Positions 28,218 through 36,396 of a stretch of DNA of 64,000 bases are shown here, in pieces. Positions within the stretch are counted from its first letter, which is position 1, and the number at the start of each line of letters is the position of its first letter. Source of the stretch: Paraburkholderia bryophila (GTDB lineage Bacteria > Pseudomonadota > Gammaproteobacteria > Burkholderiales > Burkholderiaceae); NCBI RefSeq assembly GCF_013409255.1, contig NZ_JACCAS010000002.1, positions 434,001 through 498,000 of the forward strand. Direction: 5' to 3'. The notes beneath the pieces were generated by a model. It did no database searches, was not told the origin of the DNA, and saw nothing but the letters and a program-made list of their open reading frames with translations. The position numbers were made by a program, and so were the translations under genes.

Positions 28218-30410
28218 ATGGAAAAGAACTTCGCAGGGACTGCGGTTACCGCAATAGCGTTGTGCGCGGCTGCAGCATTCGGCATGGCTGCAAGCGGAGC
28301 GGCCATGGCAGATTCGACGGTGCCGAGCGCCGGGCTGACATTGGGCGTCGGCGCGGGCGTGACGCCTGGCTCGATTGCGTTGGGCGTCGTCGGCGGTGGC
28401 ACGGCCACGGCTAACGACGTCACGGTGACGGTGGGTGGCGCGGGCGGTGTCGCGATCAATTTCGGCAACCAGCCGCTTGCTCCGTTGACGGGCTTGCTTG
28501 GGACGGTGACGGGGGCGTTGTCGGGGGCTGCTGGAGGTGATCCGCTCGCGCCGGTGACGGGCGTTATCGGGACTGTCACGGGTGCGTTGTCGGGTGCGGC
28601 CGGTAGCAATCCGCTGGCACCGGTAACGGGTGCAATCAATTCGGTGACGGGTGCACTTTCCGGCGCTGCTGGAGGTGATCCTCTCGCGCCGGTAACGGGC
28701 GCCATCGGGACTGTCACGGGTGCGTTATCGGGCGCAGCGGGTAGCAATCCGCTGGCACCGGTAACGGGTGCAATCAACACGGTAACGGGTGCACTTTCCG
28801 GCGCTGCTGGAGGCGATCCGCTCGCGCCAGTAACGGGCGCTATCGGGACTGTCACGGGTGCATTGTCGGGCGCGGCGGGCAGCAATCCGCTGGCACCGGT
28901 GACGGGTGCAATCAACTCGGTGACGGGTGCACTTTCCGGCGCTGCTGGTGGTGATCCTCTCGCGCCAGTAACGGGCGCTATCGGGACTGTCACGAGTGCA
29001 TTGTCGGGCGCGGCGGGCAGCAATCCGCTGGCACCGGTGACGGGCGCAATCAACTCGGTGACCGGTGCACTTTCCGGCGCTGCTGGTGGTGATCCTCTCG
29101 CGCCAGTAACCGGCGCGATCGGGACTGTCACGAGCGCGTTGTCTGGCGCAGCCGGTAGCGACCCTCTGGCACCGGTGACCGGTGCAATCAACTCAGTGAC
29201 GGGTGCATTGTCGGGAGCAGCCGGAAGCGATCCGCTCGCTCCGGTGAGTGGTGCAGTCACCTCAGCGACGGGTGCACTAACCGGCGCAATCGACTCCGGC
29301 ACAGGCAGTCTGTCGAACACGATCAACTTGACCACCGGCGTACTCACCACGGCTGTCGATTCGACCACCGCCAACGTGGCGAACAGCGTCAATGGAACGA
29401 CAGCCGTCGTCGCTAACGTAGTGGACTCTGGAGCGAGCACGGTGTCGACCGCCGTTAATTCATTGACCGGCATCGTCACGGGCGCAGCGGGCAGCAATCC
29501 GTTGGCACCTGTCACGGGCGCGGTGAACTCTGTGACGAGCACGCTCGCTGGTGCTGCTGGGAGCAATCCGCTGGCTCCTGTTACGGGCGTAGTCAACTCC
29601 GTGACGAGTACGCTCGCTGGTGCGGCAGGAAGCGATCCGTTGGCTCCCGTCACGGGCGTAGTCAACTCCGTGACAAGCACGCTCACCGGTGCAGCTGGAA
29701 GCAATCCGCTGGCTCCCGTCACGGGCGTAGTCAACTCCGTGACCAGCACGCTCGCTGGTGCCGCAGGAAACAATCCGCTGGCTCCCGTCACAGGCGTAGT
29801 CAACTCCGTGACGAGCACGCTCACCGGTGCAGCCGGAACCAACCCGCTAGCCCCCATCACCGGCGTAGTCAACTCCGTGACCAGCACCCTCGCCGGCGCC
29901 GCAGGCAGCAACCCGATCGCCCCCGTAACAAGCGCCCTCAACTCGGCGACCGCGCCGATCAGCGGAGTGGTCAACAGCGTGACGAGCACCCTCGCCAGCG
30001 CCAACCCGATCGTGCCGATCACCAGCGCGCTCAGCACGGTCACGGGGACCGCCGGCTCGTTGACGGGCACCTTGTCGGGTATCGCGAAGAGCAATCCGAT
30101 CGTGCCGCTGGCCACCACGGTGACAACCGCGCTCGGCAACACGCTCGCCTCGACGACCGGCATTACCGCGTCGGTCACGGGCCTCGTCAATGCGGGTGTC
30201 GGTGTATCCAGCAGTGTCGTCAATGCCGGTGCAGGCGCAGCGGCGACGACAAGCGGTTCGACAAGCTCGGCGGCATCGGGCCTGCTCGCACCCGCAACCG
30301 GTCTGGTCGCCGGGCTGACCTCAGCCGCTTCGCACACGGGCAGCGGCACGACCGCGCTCGCACCGGTGACGAACCTGCTCAGCTCCGTAACCGGCGCATT
30401 GCCCAAGTAA
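28218..30410 (+). CDS. Secreted protein of tandem 23-residue PLAPVTG repeats
   Basis: A 730-residue protein with an N-terminal signal peptide (MEKNFAGTAVTAIALCAAAA…, AMA-DS cleavage near residue 31). Residues 86-338 are eleven perfect-length 23-residue units: PLAPVTG, then A/V-I-N/G-S/T-VT, then G/S-A-L-S-GAAG-S/G-N/D. After a Thr/Val/Ser-rich bridge (about 339-427), six more units with V-V-N-S-VT-S-T-L follow, then a degenerate tail ending NLLSSVTGALPK. It is rich in Ala, Gly, Ser, Thr and Val and has no Cys after the signal. There is no anchor or transporter nearby. Similar Burkholderia proteins are known only as repeat or collagen-like hypotheticals; structure and role are unknown. Confidence 0.85.
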   Translation: MEKNFAGTAVTAIALCAAAAFGMAASGAAMADSTVPSAGLTLGVGAGVTPGSIALGVVGGGTATANDVTVTVGGAGGVAINFGNQPLAPLTGLLGTVTGALSGAAGGDPLAPVTGVIGTVTGALSGAAGSNPLAPVTGAINSVTGALSGAAGGDPLAPVTGAIGTVTGALSGAAGSNPLAPVTGAINTVTGALSGAAGGDPLAPVTGAIGTVTGALSGAAGSNPLAPVTGAINSVTGALSGAAGGDPLAPVTGAIGTVTSALSGAAGSNPLAPVTGAINSVTGALSGAAGGDPLAPVTGAIGTVTSALSGAAGSDPLAPVTGAINSVTGALSGAAGSDPLAPVSGAVTSATGALTGAIDSGTGSLSNTINLTTGVLTTAVDSTTANVANSVNGTTAVVANVVDSGASTVSTAVNSLTGIVTGAAGSNPLAPVTGAVNSVTSTLAGAAGSNPLAPVTGVVNSVTSTLAGAAGSDPLAPVTGVVNSVTSTLTGAAGSNPLAPVTGVVNSVTSTLAGAAGNNPLAPVTGVVNSVTSTLTGAAGTNPLAPITGVVNSVTSTLAGAAGSNPIAPVTSALNSATAPISGVVNSVTSTLASANPIVPITSALSTVTGTAGSLTGTLSGIAKSNPIVPLATTVTTALGNTLASTTGITASVTGLVNAGVGVSSSVVNAGAGAAATTSGSTSSAASGLLAPATGLVAGLTSAASHTGSGTTALAPVTNLLSSVTGALPK
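28473..29231 (+). repeat. Eleven tandem 69-bp coding repeats (block A)
   Basis: Eleven 69-bp units, each encoding 23 residues. From unit 2 to unit 9, units ending GSN mostly alternate with units ending GGD, so the true period is 138 bp. This indicates growth by duplication of a two-unit block. Confidence 0.9.
29499..29912 (+). repeat. Six tandem 69-bp coding repeats (block B)
   Basis: Six 69-bp units with a variant core (V-V-N-S-VT-S-T-L in place of A-I-N-S-VT-G-A-L). They are more like each other than like block A, so the two arrays expanded separately. Confidence 0.9.
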
Positions 30411-30490
30411 GCGGGCGGCACTTTCAAAGCGGGGCAGGCTTCGTTCTCCTGCAAGAGGATGAAGCGGATGAAGCCGGCCCCGCAACGCCA

Positions 30491-31645
30491 TCACGAATTC
30501 GCCTGCCCCGCACCGCGGCACGAGAACCAGCGCCGCGGCGTCTTCGGTGCGTCGGCAACCTCTGCAACATCGAGAGCATCGACGACCTCGACCACCTTGC
30601 GCCACCACCGCTCGCCGCGATGCGGCGCGGCAAGATCCAGCCGCTCGCCCATGCGCGGCGTCGACAGCGCAATGCCGCGCACAGCGGCCAGGCCGATCAC
30701 GCGCTCGAACGGCTCGTACCACCGATGCATCGCCAGATCGAACGTGCCGTTATGAATCGGCACCAGCCAGCGGCCGCGCAGATCGGCATGCGCCTGCACG
30801 GTGTCGTCGGGCTGCATGTGGACGTACGGCCAAAGTTTGTCGTACGCGCCGGTTTCGACGAGCGTCACATCGAACGGACCCAGCCGCTCGCCGATCGTCT
30901 TGAAGCCGTCGAAGTACCCGGTATCGCCGCTGAAAAACACCCGCAGATCGTCGTCGACAATTACCCACGACGCCCACAACGTGCTGTTGCCATCGAACAG
31001 GCTGCGACCGGAGAAATGCTGCGCGGGCGTTGCTGTGAAGGCGATGCCGTCCATCTCCACGCCCTGCCACCAGTCGAACTGGCGCACCTTGCGCGCGTCG
31101 ATGCCCCATTCGATCAGCCGGTCGCCGACACCCAGCGGCGTCAGAAACACCTTGGTCGTAGCGGCGAGCGCCAGCACCGTCTCGCGGTCCAGATGGTCGT
31201 AGTGATCGTGCGACAGGATCACGCCGGCCAGCGGCGGCAGATCGGCCAGCGCAATGGGCGGCGCATGAAAGCGCTTCGGCCCGAGCCGCCGGAACGGCGA
31301 CGCGCGTTCGGCGAACACCGGATCGGTTAGCCAGAACTGCCCGCGCAGCTTCAGCAGCAACGTGGAATGCCCGAGCCGGTAGAGGCTGCGGTCGGGCGCG
31401 GCCTCGAGCTGCGCGCGCGTCAAGGTGTCGACCGGCAGCGCACCCGTCGGCACGGTGCCCGACGGTTTGTTGACCAGCACGTTCCACGCAATGCTCAAGG
31501 TCTTGGCGAACCCTTCCACCGGCCGCGGCTTGACGTTGCGAAAGCGCTCGCCGTCATGCTGCGCCGACCCTGGCGAACGTTCGCGCCCGCGTCGTGCGGC
31601 GGTGAAACCCAAAGCATGGCGGATGGAACCGATGAGCGAAGTCAT
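30491..31645 (-). CDS. MBL-fold hydrolase, RomA/NAPE-PLD-like
   Basis: A 384-residue metallo-beta-lactamase-fold enzyme. The metal motif HDHYDH is in GVILSHDHYDHLDRETV near residue 145; further ligands are in TPAQHFSGR, FSGDTGYFDGF and VPIHNGTFDLAMHRW. The layout matches RomA/YcbX-like and NAPE-PLD-type lipid phosphodiesterases; the exact substrate is not known. It is divergent from a TetR gene with shared repeated operator sites, so substrate-linked induction is likely. ATG 31645. Confidence 0.88.
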   Translation of the reverse strand: MTSLIGSIRHALGFTAARRGRERSPGSAQHDGERFRNVKPRPVEGFAKTLSIAWNVLVNKPSGTVPTGALPVDTLTRAQLEAAPDRSLYRLGHSTLLLKLRGQFWLTDPVFAERASPFRRLGPKRFHAPPIALADLPPLAGVILSHDHYDHLDRETVLALAATTKVFLTPLGVGDRLIEWGIDARKVRQFDWWQGVEMDGIAFTATPAQHFSGRSLFDGNSTLWASWVIVDDDLRVFFSGDTGYFDGFKTIGERLGPFDVTLVETGAYDKLWPYVHMQPDDTVQAHADLRGRWLVPIHNGTFDLAMHRWYEPFERVIGLAAVRGIALSTPRMGERLDLAAPHRGERWWRKVVEVVDALDVAEVADAPKTPRRWFSCRGAGQANS

Positions 31646-31667
31646 GTAAGACGCCCCGATGCAAAAA

Positions 31668-31722
31668 GTAGACTACTCAGTGTAGTTTATTTTTGAGAAA
31701 AGTAAACTACCCGGTGTAAAAT
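31668..31722. promoter_or_regulatory. Two TetR-type operator copies
   Basis: GTAGACTACTCAGTGTAGTTTAT (written in parts: GTAGACTACTC and AGTGTAGTTTAT, 31668-31690) and AGTAAACTACC plus CGGTGTAAAAT (31701-31722) share ACTAC-Y-C-R-GTGTA, 34 bp apart. They lie between the MBL and TetR genes, the second ending 6 bp before the TetR ATG, consistent with dual repression by the TetR protein. Confidence 0.7.
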
Positions 31723-31728
31723 TTCACG

Positions 31729-32367
31729 ATGGACCCGAACGACACGCCCCAACGCCTGACCGACCGCAAGCGCCTCGCCATCATCCGCGCGGCGATCGAA
31801 GAATTTCTCGCGGCCGGTTTCGACGCGACCAGCATGGACCGCATCGCCGCCAGCGCGAACGTCTCGAAGCGCACGGTGTACAACCATTTCCCCAGCAAGG
31901 AAGCGCTGTTCGCGGAGATCTTGCGGCAGTTGTGGGAGGCCAGTCACGAAGGCGAGTCGCCCGCCTATCGCGGCGACCGGCCGTTGCGCGCGCAACTGCT
32001 CGCGCTGCTGTCACGCAAGCTGAAGCTGATTAACGACGACGCGTTTTTGTCGCTGGCGCGAGTCGCGATCGCAGCGGGGATTCATTCACCGGAGCGCGCG
32101 CGTGAGATGGTGGCGCGGCTCGGCGAACGCGAGGAAGACCTGACCGTCTGGGTCCGCGCGGCCGCTGCCGATGGACGTCTCGACACCACGGATCCGCTGT
32201 TCGCCGCGCATCAGTTGCAAGGCCTGGTGAAGTCGTTTGCTTTCTGGCCGCAGGTGGCGATGGGGCAGCCGCCGCTGGGTCCGGATGAACAGCAACGGCT
32301 GGCGGAATCGACGGCCGATATGTTTCTCGCGCGCTACGCGAGGCCGTCGGCTGGACTCAGCCGCTAA
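31729..32367 (+). CDS. TetR-family transcriptional regulator
   Basis: A 212-residue regulator. The HTH is AIIRAAIEEFLAAGFDATSMDRIAASANVSKRTVYNHFPSKEALF (residues about 15-60). The C-terminal ligand-binding domain resembles the AefR/AcrR group (LLSRKLKLINDDAFLSLARVAI). It probably represses itself and the divergent MBL hydrolase through the repeated ACTAC…GTGTA sites. The inducing molecule is unknown. Confidence 0.92.
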   Translation: MDPNDTPQRLTDRKRLAIIRAAIEEFLAAGFDATSMDRIAASANVSKRTVYNHFPSKEALFAEILRQLWEASHEGESPAYRGDRPLRAQLLALLSRKLKLINDDAFLSLARVAIAAGIHSPERAREMVARLGEREEDLTVWVRAAAADGRLDTTDPLFAAHQLQGLVKSFAFWPQVAMGQPPLGPDEQQRLAESTADMFLARYARPSAGLSR

Positions 32368-32385
32368 CTCAGCGCCCTCACCCTC

Positions 32386-33381
32386 TCAATGCACCCGGCC
32401 GAAGCGCCGGAACTGCCTTAGCGCCGCACTGAAATACGCCTCATCCTCAACCTGTGATGCCGACACCGCACCAAGCTCGCGCGCCAGCGACGGAAGCGCC
32501 GTCCACGGCATGGTGGGATGCCGGTGATGCAACTGGTGCAGATGATGATTCATCAGCAGCCCTTGCCAGACGACCGGCACGCGAAAATTGCGAGCCCGCT
32601 GAGGCGTGTCGAGCGAAACATCGTAATGCGGCAGGTTGTCCGCCATCGACAGCCACACGCCGCGTAGATACATCGTCACGGCAAGCGCCGGCCACCACAC
32701 GCCGTACAGATAGAACGCGCCGCCATGCAGCACGATCGACAGCAGCCAGTCGCGCCGAATGCGGCCGCGCCGCTCCGGGTTGCCGGCAAAACCGACGAAC
32801 AGGCGCTGCACGTCGTCGCCCGCCGGGCCTGCATTGCCGATCTGCGACGCGACCAGTCGGCACGTCCACCGTGCCGGCAGAAACGACAGCAGCGGCAACG
32901 CCATTTCCGCCAGATACAAACCGCCCAGCAAACGCAGCGTATAGCCGACCCGGGCATAGGCGCGAGGCGTCGCGCCGTCGTGCACGTCCGGCTGATCGTA
33001 GGGCTCGCGCGTGAAACGATGATGCATCAGATGACCGAAACGCACGGCGTCGAACGGCAACAGATAGGCGATGGCGAGCAAGCGGCCGAGCGCTTCGTTG
33101 AACCGCCGCTGCGGCCACAACTGGCCGTGAATCGCTTCATGGATCAAGCCCCAGTGCGTCGGCGCCAGCACCACGAGCGGCACGGCAAAACCTAGCGCGG
33201 CCACGCCCCACTGTCGCAACAGGAACGGCCACGCGACGAACTGCAGCACCATCGCCGCGCCGACGAGCGTCAGCAGCGTCAGATTCGCGCGGCGGTCGAT
33301 CGCGACCTGGCGCGGCGCGCGCCGCACGCGTGCCGCCTCGGAGGTATCGGGTTCTGCTGTGGCGCATGCCTGTGAGTCCAT
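32386..33381 (-). CDS. Membrane fatty acid desaturase
   Basis: A 331-residue di-iron membrane enzyme. The three histidine boxes are HEAIH (81-85), HLMHH (117-121) and HHLHQLHH near 285-292. Two hydrophobic hairpins lie between them. It should insert a double bond into a fatty-acyl chain or hydroxylate a lipid. ATG 33381 gives normal length. It is convergent with the TetR gene and divergent from a heptosyltransferase-like gene; no electron-transfer partner is adjacent. Confidence 0.9.
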   Translation of the reverse strand: MDSQACATAEPDTSEAARVRRAPRQVAIDRRANLTLLTLVGAAMVLQFVAWPFLLRQWGVAALGFAVPLVVLAPTHWGLIHEAIHGQLWPQRRFNEALGRLLAIAYLLPFDAVRFGHLMHHRFTREPYDQPDVHDGATPRAYARVGYTLRLLGGLYLAEMALPLLSFLPARWTCRLVASQIGNAGPAGDDVQRLFVGFAGNPERRGRIRRDWLLSIVLHGGAFYLYGVWWPALAVTMYLRGVWLSMADNLPHYDVSLDTPQRARNFRVPVVWQGLLMNHHLHQLHHRHPTMPWTALPSLARELGAVSASQVEDEAYFSAALRQFRRFGRVH

Positions 33382-33552
33382 CAGTTCTCCGTCGACGACA
33401 AGTCGTCGCAGAACTTAACAATGCGTTGTGACAGTCTGAAGAATCGCGGCCGCCCTGTGCGCCTCTGTACGCCCGGCCACACATGCCCGCGAGGCCTGCA
33501 TGCACAATCGGGGCGATATCCGGGCGGCCGCCCCTTTCCGCGTGGAGAAACC

Positions 33553-34740
33553 ATGGGTTGGAAGAGTTGGAAGAGCCTCGTCATCGAAACGCCGGTCTGG
33601 CTGGCCGGCTGCTTCTATCCGCCGCGCTTCGATCCGCGGCACGCCACGCCGCGTGAAATTCTCGTGCTGCGTCCCAACGACTTCGGCGAACTTCTGACCA
33701 CCACGCCGCTCTTCGAAGCGCTGCGAAAGCGTTTTCCGACGACGCGCCTGATCGCCGGCATCGGCGCCTGGGGACGGCCGATTCTAGAGAACAATCCGTT
33801 CGTCGATGAAATCGTCGAGATCGACGCGCCCTGGAACAACAAGCTGGTCGACGACCGCTCGCACCGCAACGTCTTGCGCTTTCTGTGGCGCTCGCCGCAG
33901 GTCGCCGCGTTGCGCGCGCGCGGCGGCGTCGATGTCGGCATCGACGTGCTCGGCAGTTACATGGGCGCGGTGTTGCTGATGCGTGCCGGCGCGCGCTATC
34001 GCATCGGCGTGCGCGGTTATCGCGGCGGCTGGAGCGGCTGTCAGGCGCACATCGAATTCGCGGCGCGTCAATGCGGACGCGCGGCACTCGCGCAAGCCGA
34101 ATTGCTGGGCGCGACGCAACTGCCCGAAGCGCGCCCGCAACTCTTCCTGACCGGCGACGAACGCGCTCACGCCACGCGCATCTGGAGCGCTTGCGCGGAT
34201 GCGTCGGGCCGCCGCATCGTGCGGATCGTCGCGGGCGTGGGTGCCGGCGTGGCCAGCAAGGCATGGGACGCGCGTCAGGCAGGCGCCGCGCTCGCGCAGA
34301 TCGCGCGGGCCATCGGCAAAAGCGGCGATGTCTGCGATATCGTGATCGTCGGCAGCGTGGCGGATCAGGCGCGCGCCGCCGAAGCGATCACCACGGCGGG
34401 CCTGGGCGTGTCGATCCGCTCGGTGGCGGGCCAGGCGCCGATGCGCATCACCTTCGCGCTCACCGAGCAGGCCGATGTCGTGCTGACCAATTCGTCGATG
34501 CTGATGCACGTTGCGGCGGCGTTTCACCGGCCGACCGTGGCAGTGATCGGCGGCAGCATCACGCGGCCCGAACGGCACGACGCGATCTGGGGCTATCCGC
34601 CGCCGTATCGCAGCGTGTCCCCCGAGCAGGTCGTAGCGGACGAACCCGCGCGCAACTGGCCGAGTGTCGATCGGGTCGTGCAAGCGGTGCTGGAATCCCT
34701 CGGCAGGCAACGCACGCAGGCGGCGAACGTGGCGGCTTGA
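33553..34740 (+). CDS. Glycosyltransferase family 9 (heptosyltransferase-like)
   Basis: A 395-residue GT9 enzyme, used in building lipopolysaccharide core. Landmarks: ILVLRPNDFGELLTTTPLFEALRKRFP at about 36-62, IVRIVAGVGAGVASKAW in the donor-binding domain, and VVLTNSSMLMHVAAAFHRPTVAVIGGS with the conserved (N/D)xxxxH near the C-terminus. ATG 33553 follows GGAGAAACC. There is no adjacent LPS cluster, so this may be an isolated side-branch transferase. It is closed by a perfect hairpin. Confidence 0.88.
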   Translation: MGWKSWKSLVIETPVWLAGCFYPPRFDPRHATPREILVLRPNDFGELLTTTPLFEALRKRFPTTRLIAGIGAWGRPILENNPFVDEIVEIDAPWNNKLVDDRSHRNVLRFLWRSPQVAALRARGGVDVGIDVLGSYMGAVLLMRAGARYRIGVRGYRGGWSGCQAHIEFAARQCGRAALAQAELLGATQLPEARPQLFLTGDERAHATRIWSACADASGRRIVRIVAGVGAGVASKAWDARQAGAALAQIARAIGKSGDVCDIVIVGSVADQARAAEAITTAGLGVSIRSVAGQAPMRITFALTEQADVVLTNSSMLMHVAAAFHRPTVAVIGGSITRPERHDAIWGYPPPYRSVSPEQVVADEPARNWPSVDRVVQAVLESLGRQRTQAANVAA

Positions 34741-34765
34741 TGTGAGCTAGCCAGACCCAAAACAA

Positions 34766-34795
34766 AAGGGTTGCGTCGATCTCGACGCAACCCTT
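34766..34795. terminator. Bidirectional terminator between convergent genes
   Basis: AAGGGTTGCGTCGA-tc-TCGACGCAACCCTT, perfect 14-bp arms, just after the GT9 stop and before the cytochrome c peroxidase stop on the other strand. It is preceded by AAAA, giving a T-run for leftward transcription. Confidence 0.85.
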
Positions 34796-34850
34796 CAGAG
34801 CCCACCTAACCTGCTGACCGCTCGCTACACACCGGGCGGCGCTTCATCGC

Positions 34851-36278
34851 TTAAGGCTTATACCCGTCGTTCAAGGTCTTCAGGAACGCGATGATGTCCT
34901 TGATATCCGCGTCCGTCATCGCCGGCTTATCGCCGAATTTGCGGTCGAACGGTGCGTCCTTGTCGTCGATATTCGCCTGATACTTGACCGGCAGATCGTC
35001 GTACTTCTGGACCTTGCCGTCCGGGCCGAGCGGATAGAACTTCTTCGGGTCGGTATTGCGATCGTTGTAGAACGCCATCACGTCTTCCAGCGTCTTGTAC
35101 ACGCCGTTGTGGAAGAACACCTGGCGCGTCGACACATTGCGCAGCGTCGGCGTGAGGAACATGCCGCAATACTGCGTCTGGTCCTTGATGTCCGTGCGGA
35201 ACGGACCGCAAATACCCATATCGTAGAAGTTGTGATCCTTGTTGACGGCGAGATGCGGATTGCGCGGCACGCCGAGCGCTTCGTACTGATAGTCCGTGAA
35301 CATCGGCGGCAAACCGTCCGTGCCCGGCTTCGAAAGATGGCAACCCGCGCAGTTCGCCTTGTTCGGGTCATTGAACAAACGCAGCCCGTGCAGTTCGGCC
35401 TGGCTCAAGCGCGCCTTACCTTCCAGCCAGTAGTCATACTTGCTGGTGTACGGATGGAACGCCTGCTCTTCCACCTGATAACGCGCGACCGCGAACATCG
35501 CTTCCGACATCGCGAGGTTCGTGTTCTGGAACACGTTGGGTCCGAACAACTGCAGGAAGTCTTTGCTGTACTGCGTGTGCTGAAGCTTCGTCAACACGTC
35601 GCCAGCATTCGCGTTGGCCATCTCGACCGGATTGAGCATCGGACCGGACGCCTGCAATTGCAGCGTGTCGGCGCGACCGTCCCAGAACAGTCCGCCTTGC
35701 GGCACCATCGCGGGCGCGGCCGGCGCTACGCCGGCATTCTTCTGCGCGCGGGCCACGCCGGTGGCCGCACTCGCGGCCGCCGTCAGATCCGGCGCAACGT
35801 CCGCATCGCCCTGATCCGGGCCGATGCTGAAGTTCGGCTGGCGATACAGATACATCAGCGATTGCGGCGGCCGGTAGCCTTCCAGCGTCAGATGCGCGCC
35901 GCCCAGTTGCACCGCCAGATCGTTGGGCGGGCCAAACGCGTGGTCGGGGCTATGACACGACGCGCACGACTGACGACCCGACGCGGACAGCGTCGGATCG
36001 AAGAAAATTTTCTTGCCCAGTTGCGCGACGGCACTCAACTGAGGCGGTGCAACAGGACGTTGAAGCGCGATCGGCGTGGCGTTCGCGCCGGTGAGGTCCT
36101 CGACCATCATGCCGACGGCCGCGGGCACGCGCGACGGATACAGCAGCGCCCACACGCCGAACACGATGGCGGCGAGAATCACTGCGACGACAAGCTGCAC
36201 AAGCAAACGCCGGATACCGGATCCGGGCGGGTTCTGAATAGGACTTGTTTCCGTTGGGCGAGCTGAGGAGGCGGGCAT
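34851..36278 (-). CDS. Membrane-anchored di-haem cytochrome c peroxidase (MauG/CcpA family)
   Basis: A 475-residue protein. An N-terminal membrane helix (residues about 25-46, LLVQLVVAVILAAIVFGVWALL) anchors it on the periplasmic side. Two haem sites, CASCH (105-109) and CAGCH (about 314-318), plus the FLTPTLRNVSTRQVFFHNGVY segment, are typical of bacterial di-haem peroxidases. It reduces hydrogen peroxide with electrons from cytochromes or, in MauG-like members, oxidises a protein or small substrate. It follows the AcpA gene in the same direction with two hairpins in between, so the link may be partial read-through. Confidence 0.92.
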   Translation of the reverse strand: MPASSARPTETSPIQNPPGSGIRRLLVQLVVAVILAAIVFGVWALLYPSRVPAAVGMMVEDLTGANATPIALQRPVAPPQLSAVAQLGKKIFFDPTLSASGRQSCASCHSPDHAFGPPNDLAVQLGGAHLTLEGYRPPQSLMYLYRQPNFSIGPDQGDADVAPDLTAAASAATGVARAQKNAGVAPAAPAMVPQGGLFWDGRADTLQLQASGPMLNPVEMANANAGDVLTKLQHTQYSKDFLQLFGPNVFQNTNLAMSEAMFAVARYQVEEQAFHPYTSKYDYWLEGKARLSQAELHGLRLFNDPNKANCAGCHLSKPGTDGLPPMFTDYQYEALGVPRNPHLAVNKDHNFYDMGICGPFRTDIKDQTQYCGMFLTPTLRNVSTRQVFFHNGVYKTLEDVMAFYNDRNTDPKKFYPLGPDGKVQKYDDLPVKYQANIDDKDAPFDRKFGDKPAMTDADIKDIIAFLKTLNDGYKP

Positions 36279-36312
36279 ATGAGCGACGACAAGGGAAGCT
36301 GAAAGCGAAAAA

Positions 36313-36340
36313 TGTTGCCAGCCCAAACGGGCTGGCAACA
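36313..36340 (-). terminator. Intrinsic terminator between AcpA and peroxidase genes
   Basis: TGTTGCCAGCCC-aaac-GGGCTGGCAACA, 12-bp arms, followed leftward by TTTTT. It ends the phosphatase transcript in whole or part before the peroxidase start. Confidence 0.85.
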
Positions 36341-36360
36341 CGGGGGTGACTGCCTGCTTC

Positions 36361-36384
36361 GCATCGACGCAAGCGCGTCGATGC
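36361..36384 (-). terminator. Second hairpin after the AcpA stop
   Basis: GCATCGACGC-aagc-GCGTCGATGC, 10-bp perfect arms, only 13 bp after the AcpA stop. It lacks a T-run; it may protect the mRNA end or pause polymerase ahead of the terminator. Confidence 0.6.
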
Positions 36385-36396
36385 GACTCACGACTT

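Noticed and set aside
28473..29912. Regularly spaced repeats resembling a CRISPR array
   Set aside because: The 69-bp units are contiguous, in frame and code for protein. There are no variable spacers, no palindromic repeats and no cas genes.
28193..30454. A 753-codon open frame on the minus strand across the repeat protein
   Set aside because: It is a by-product of the repeated, GC-rich plus-strand gene: the same lack of stops recurs in every unit. It has no signal peptide or ribosome site, and the plus frame has both a signal peptide and a clean start.
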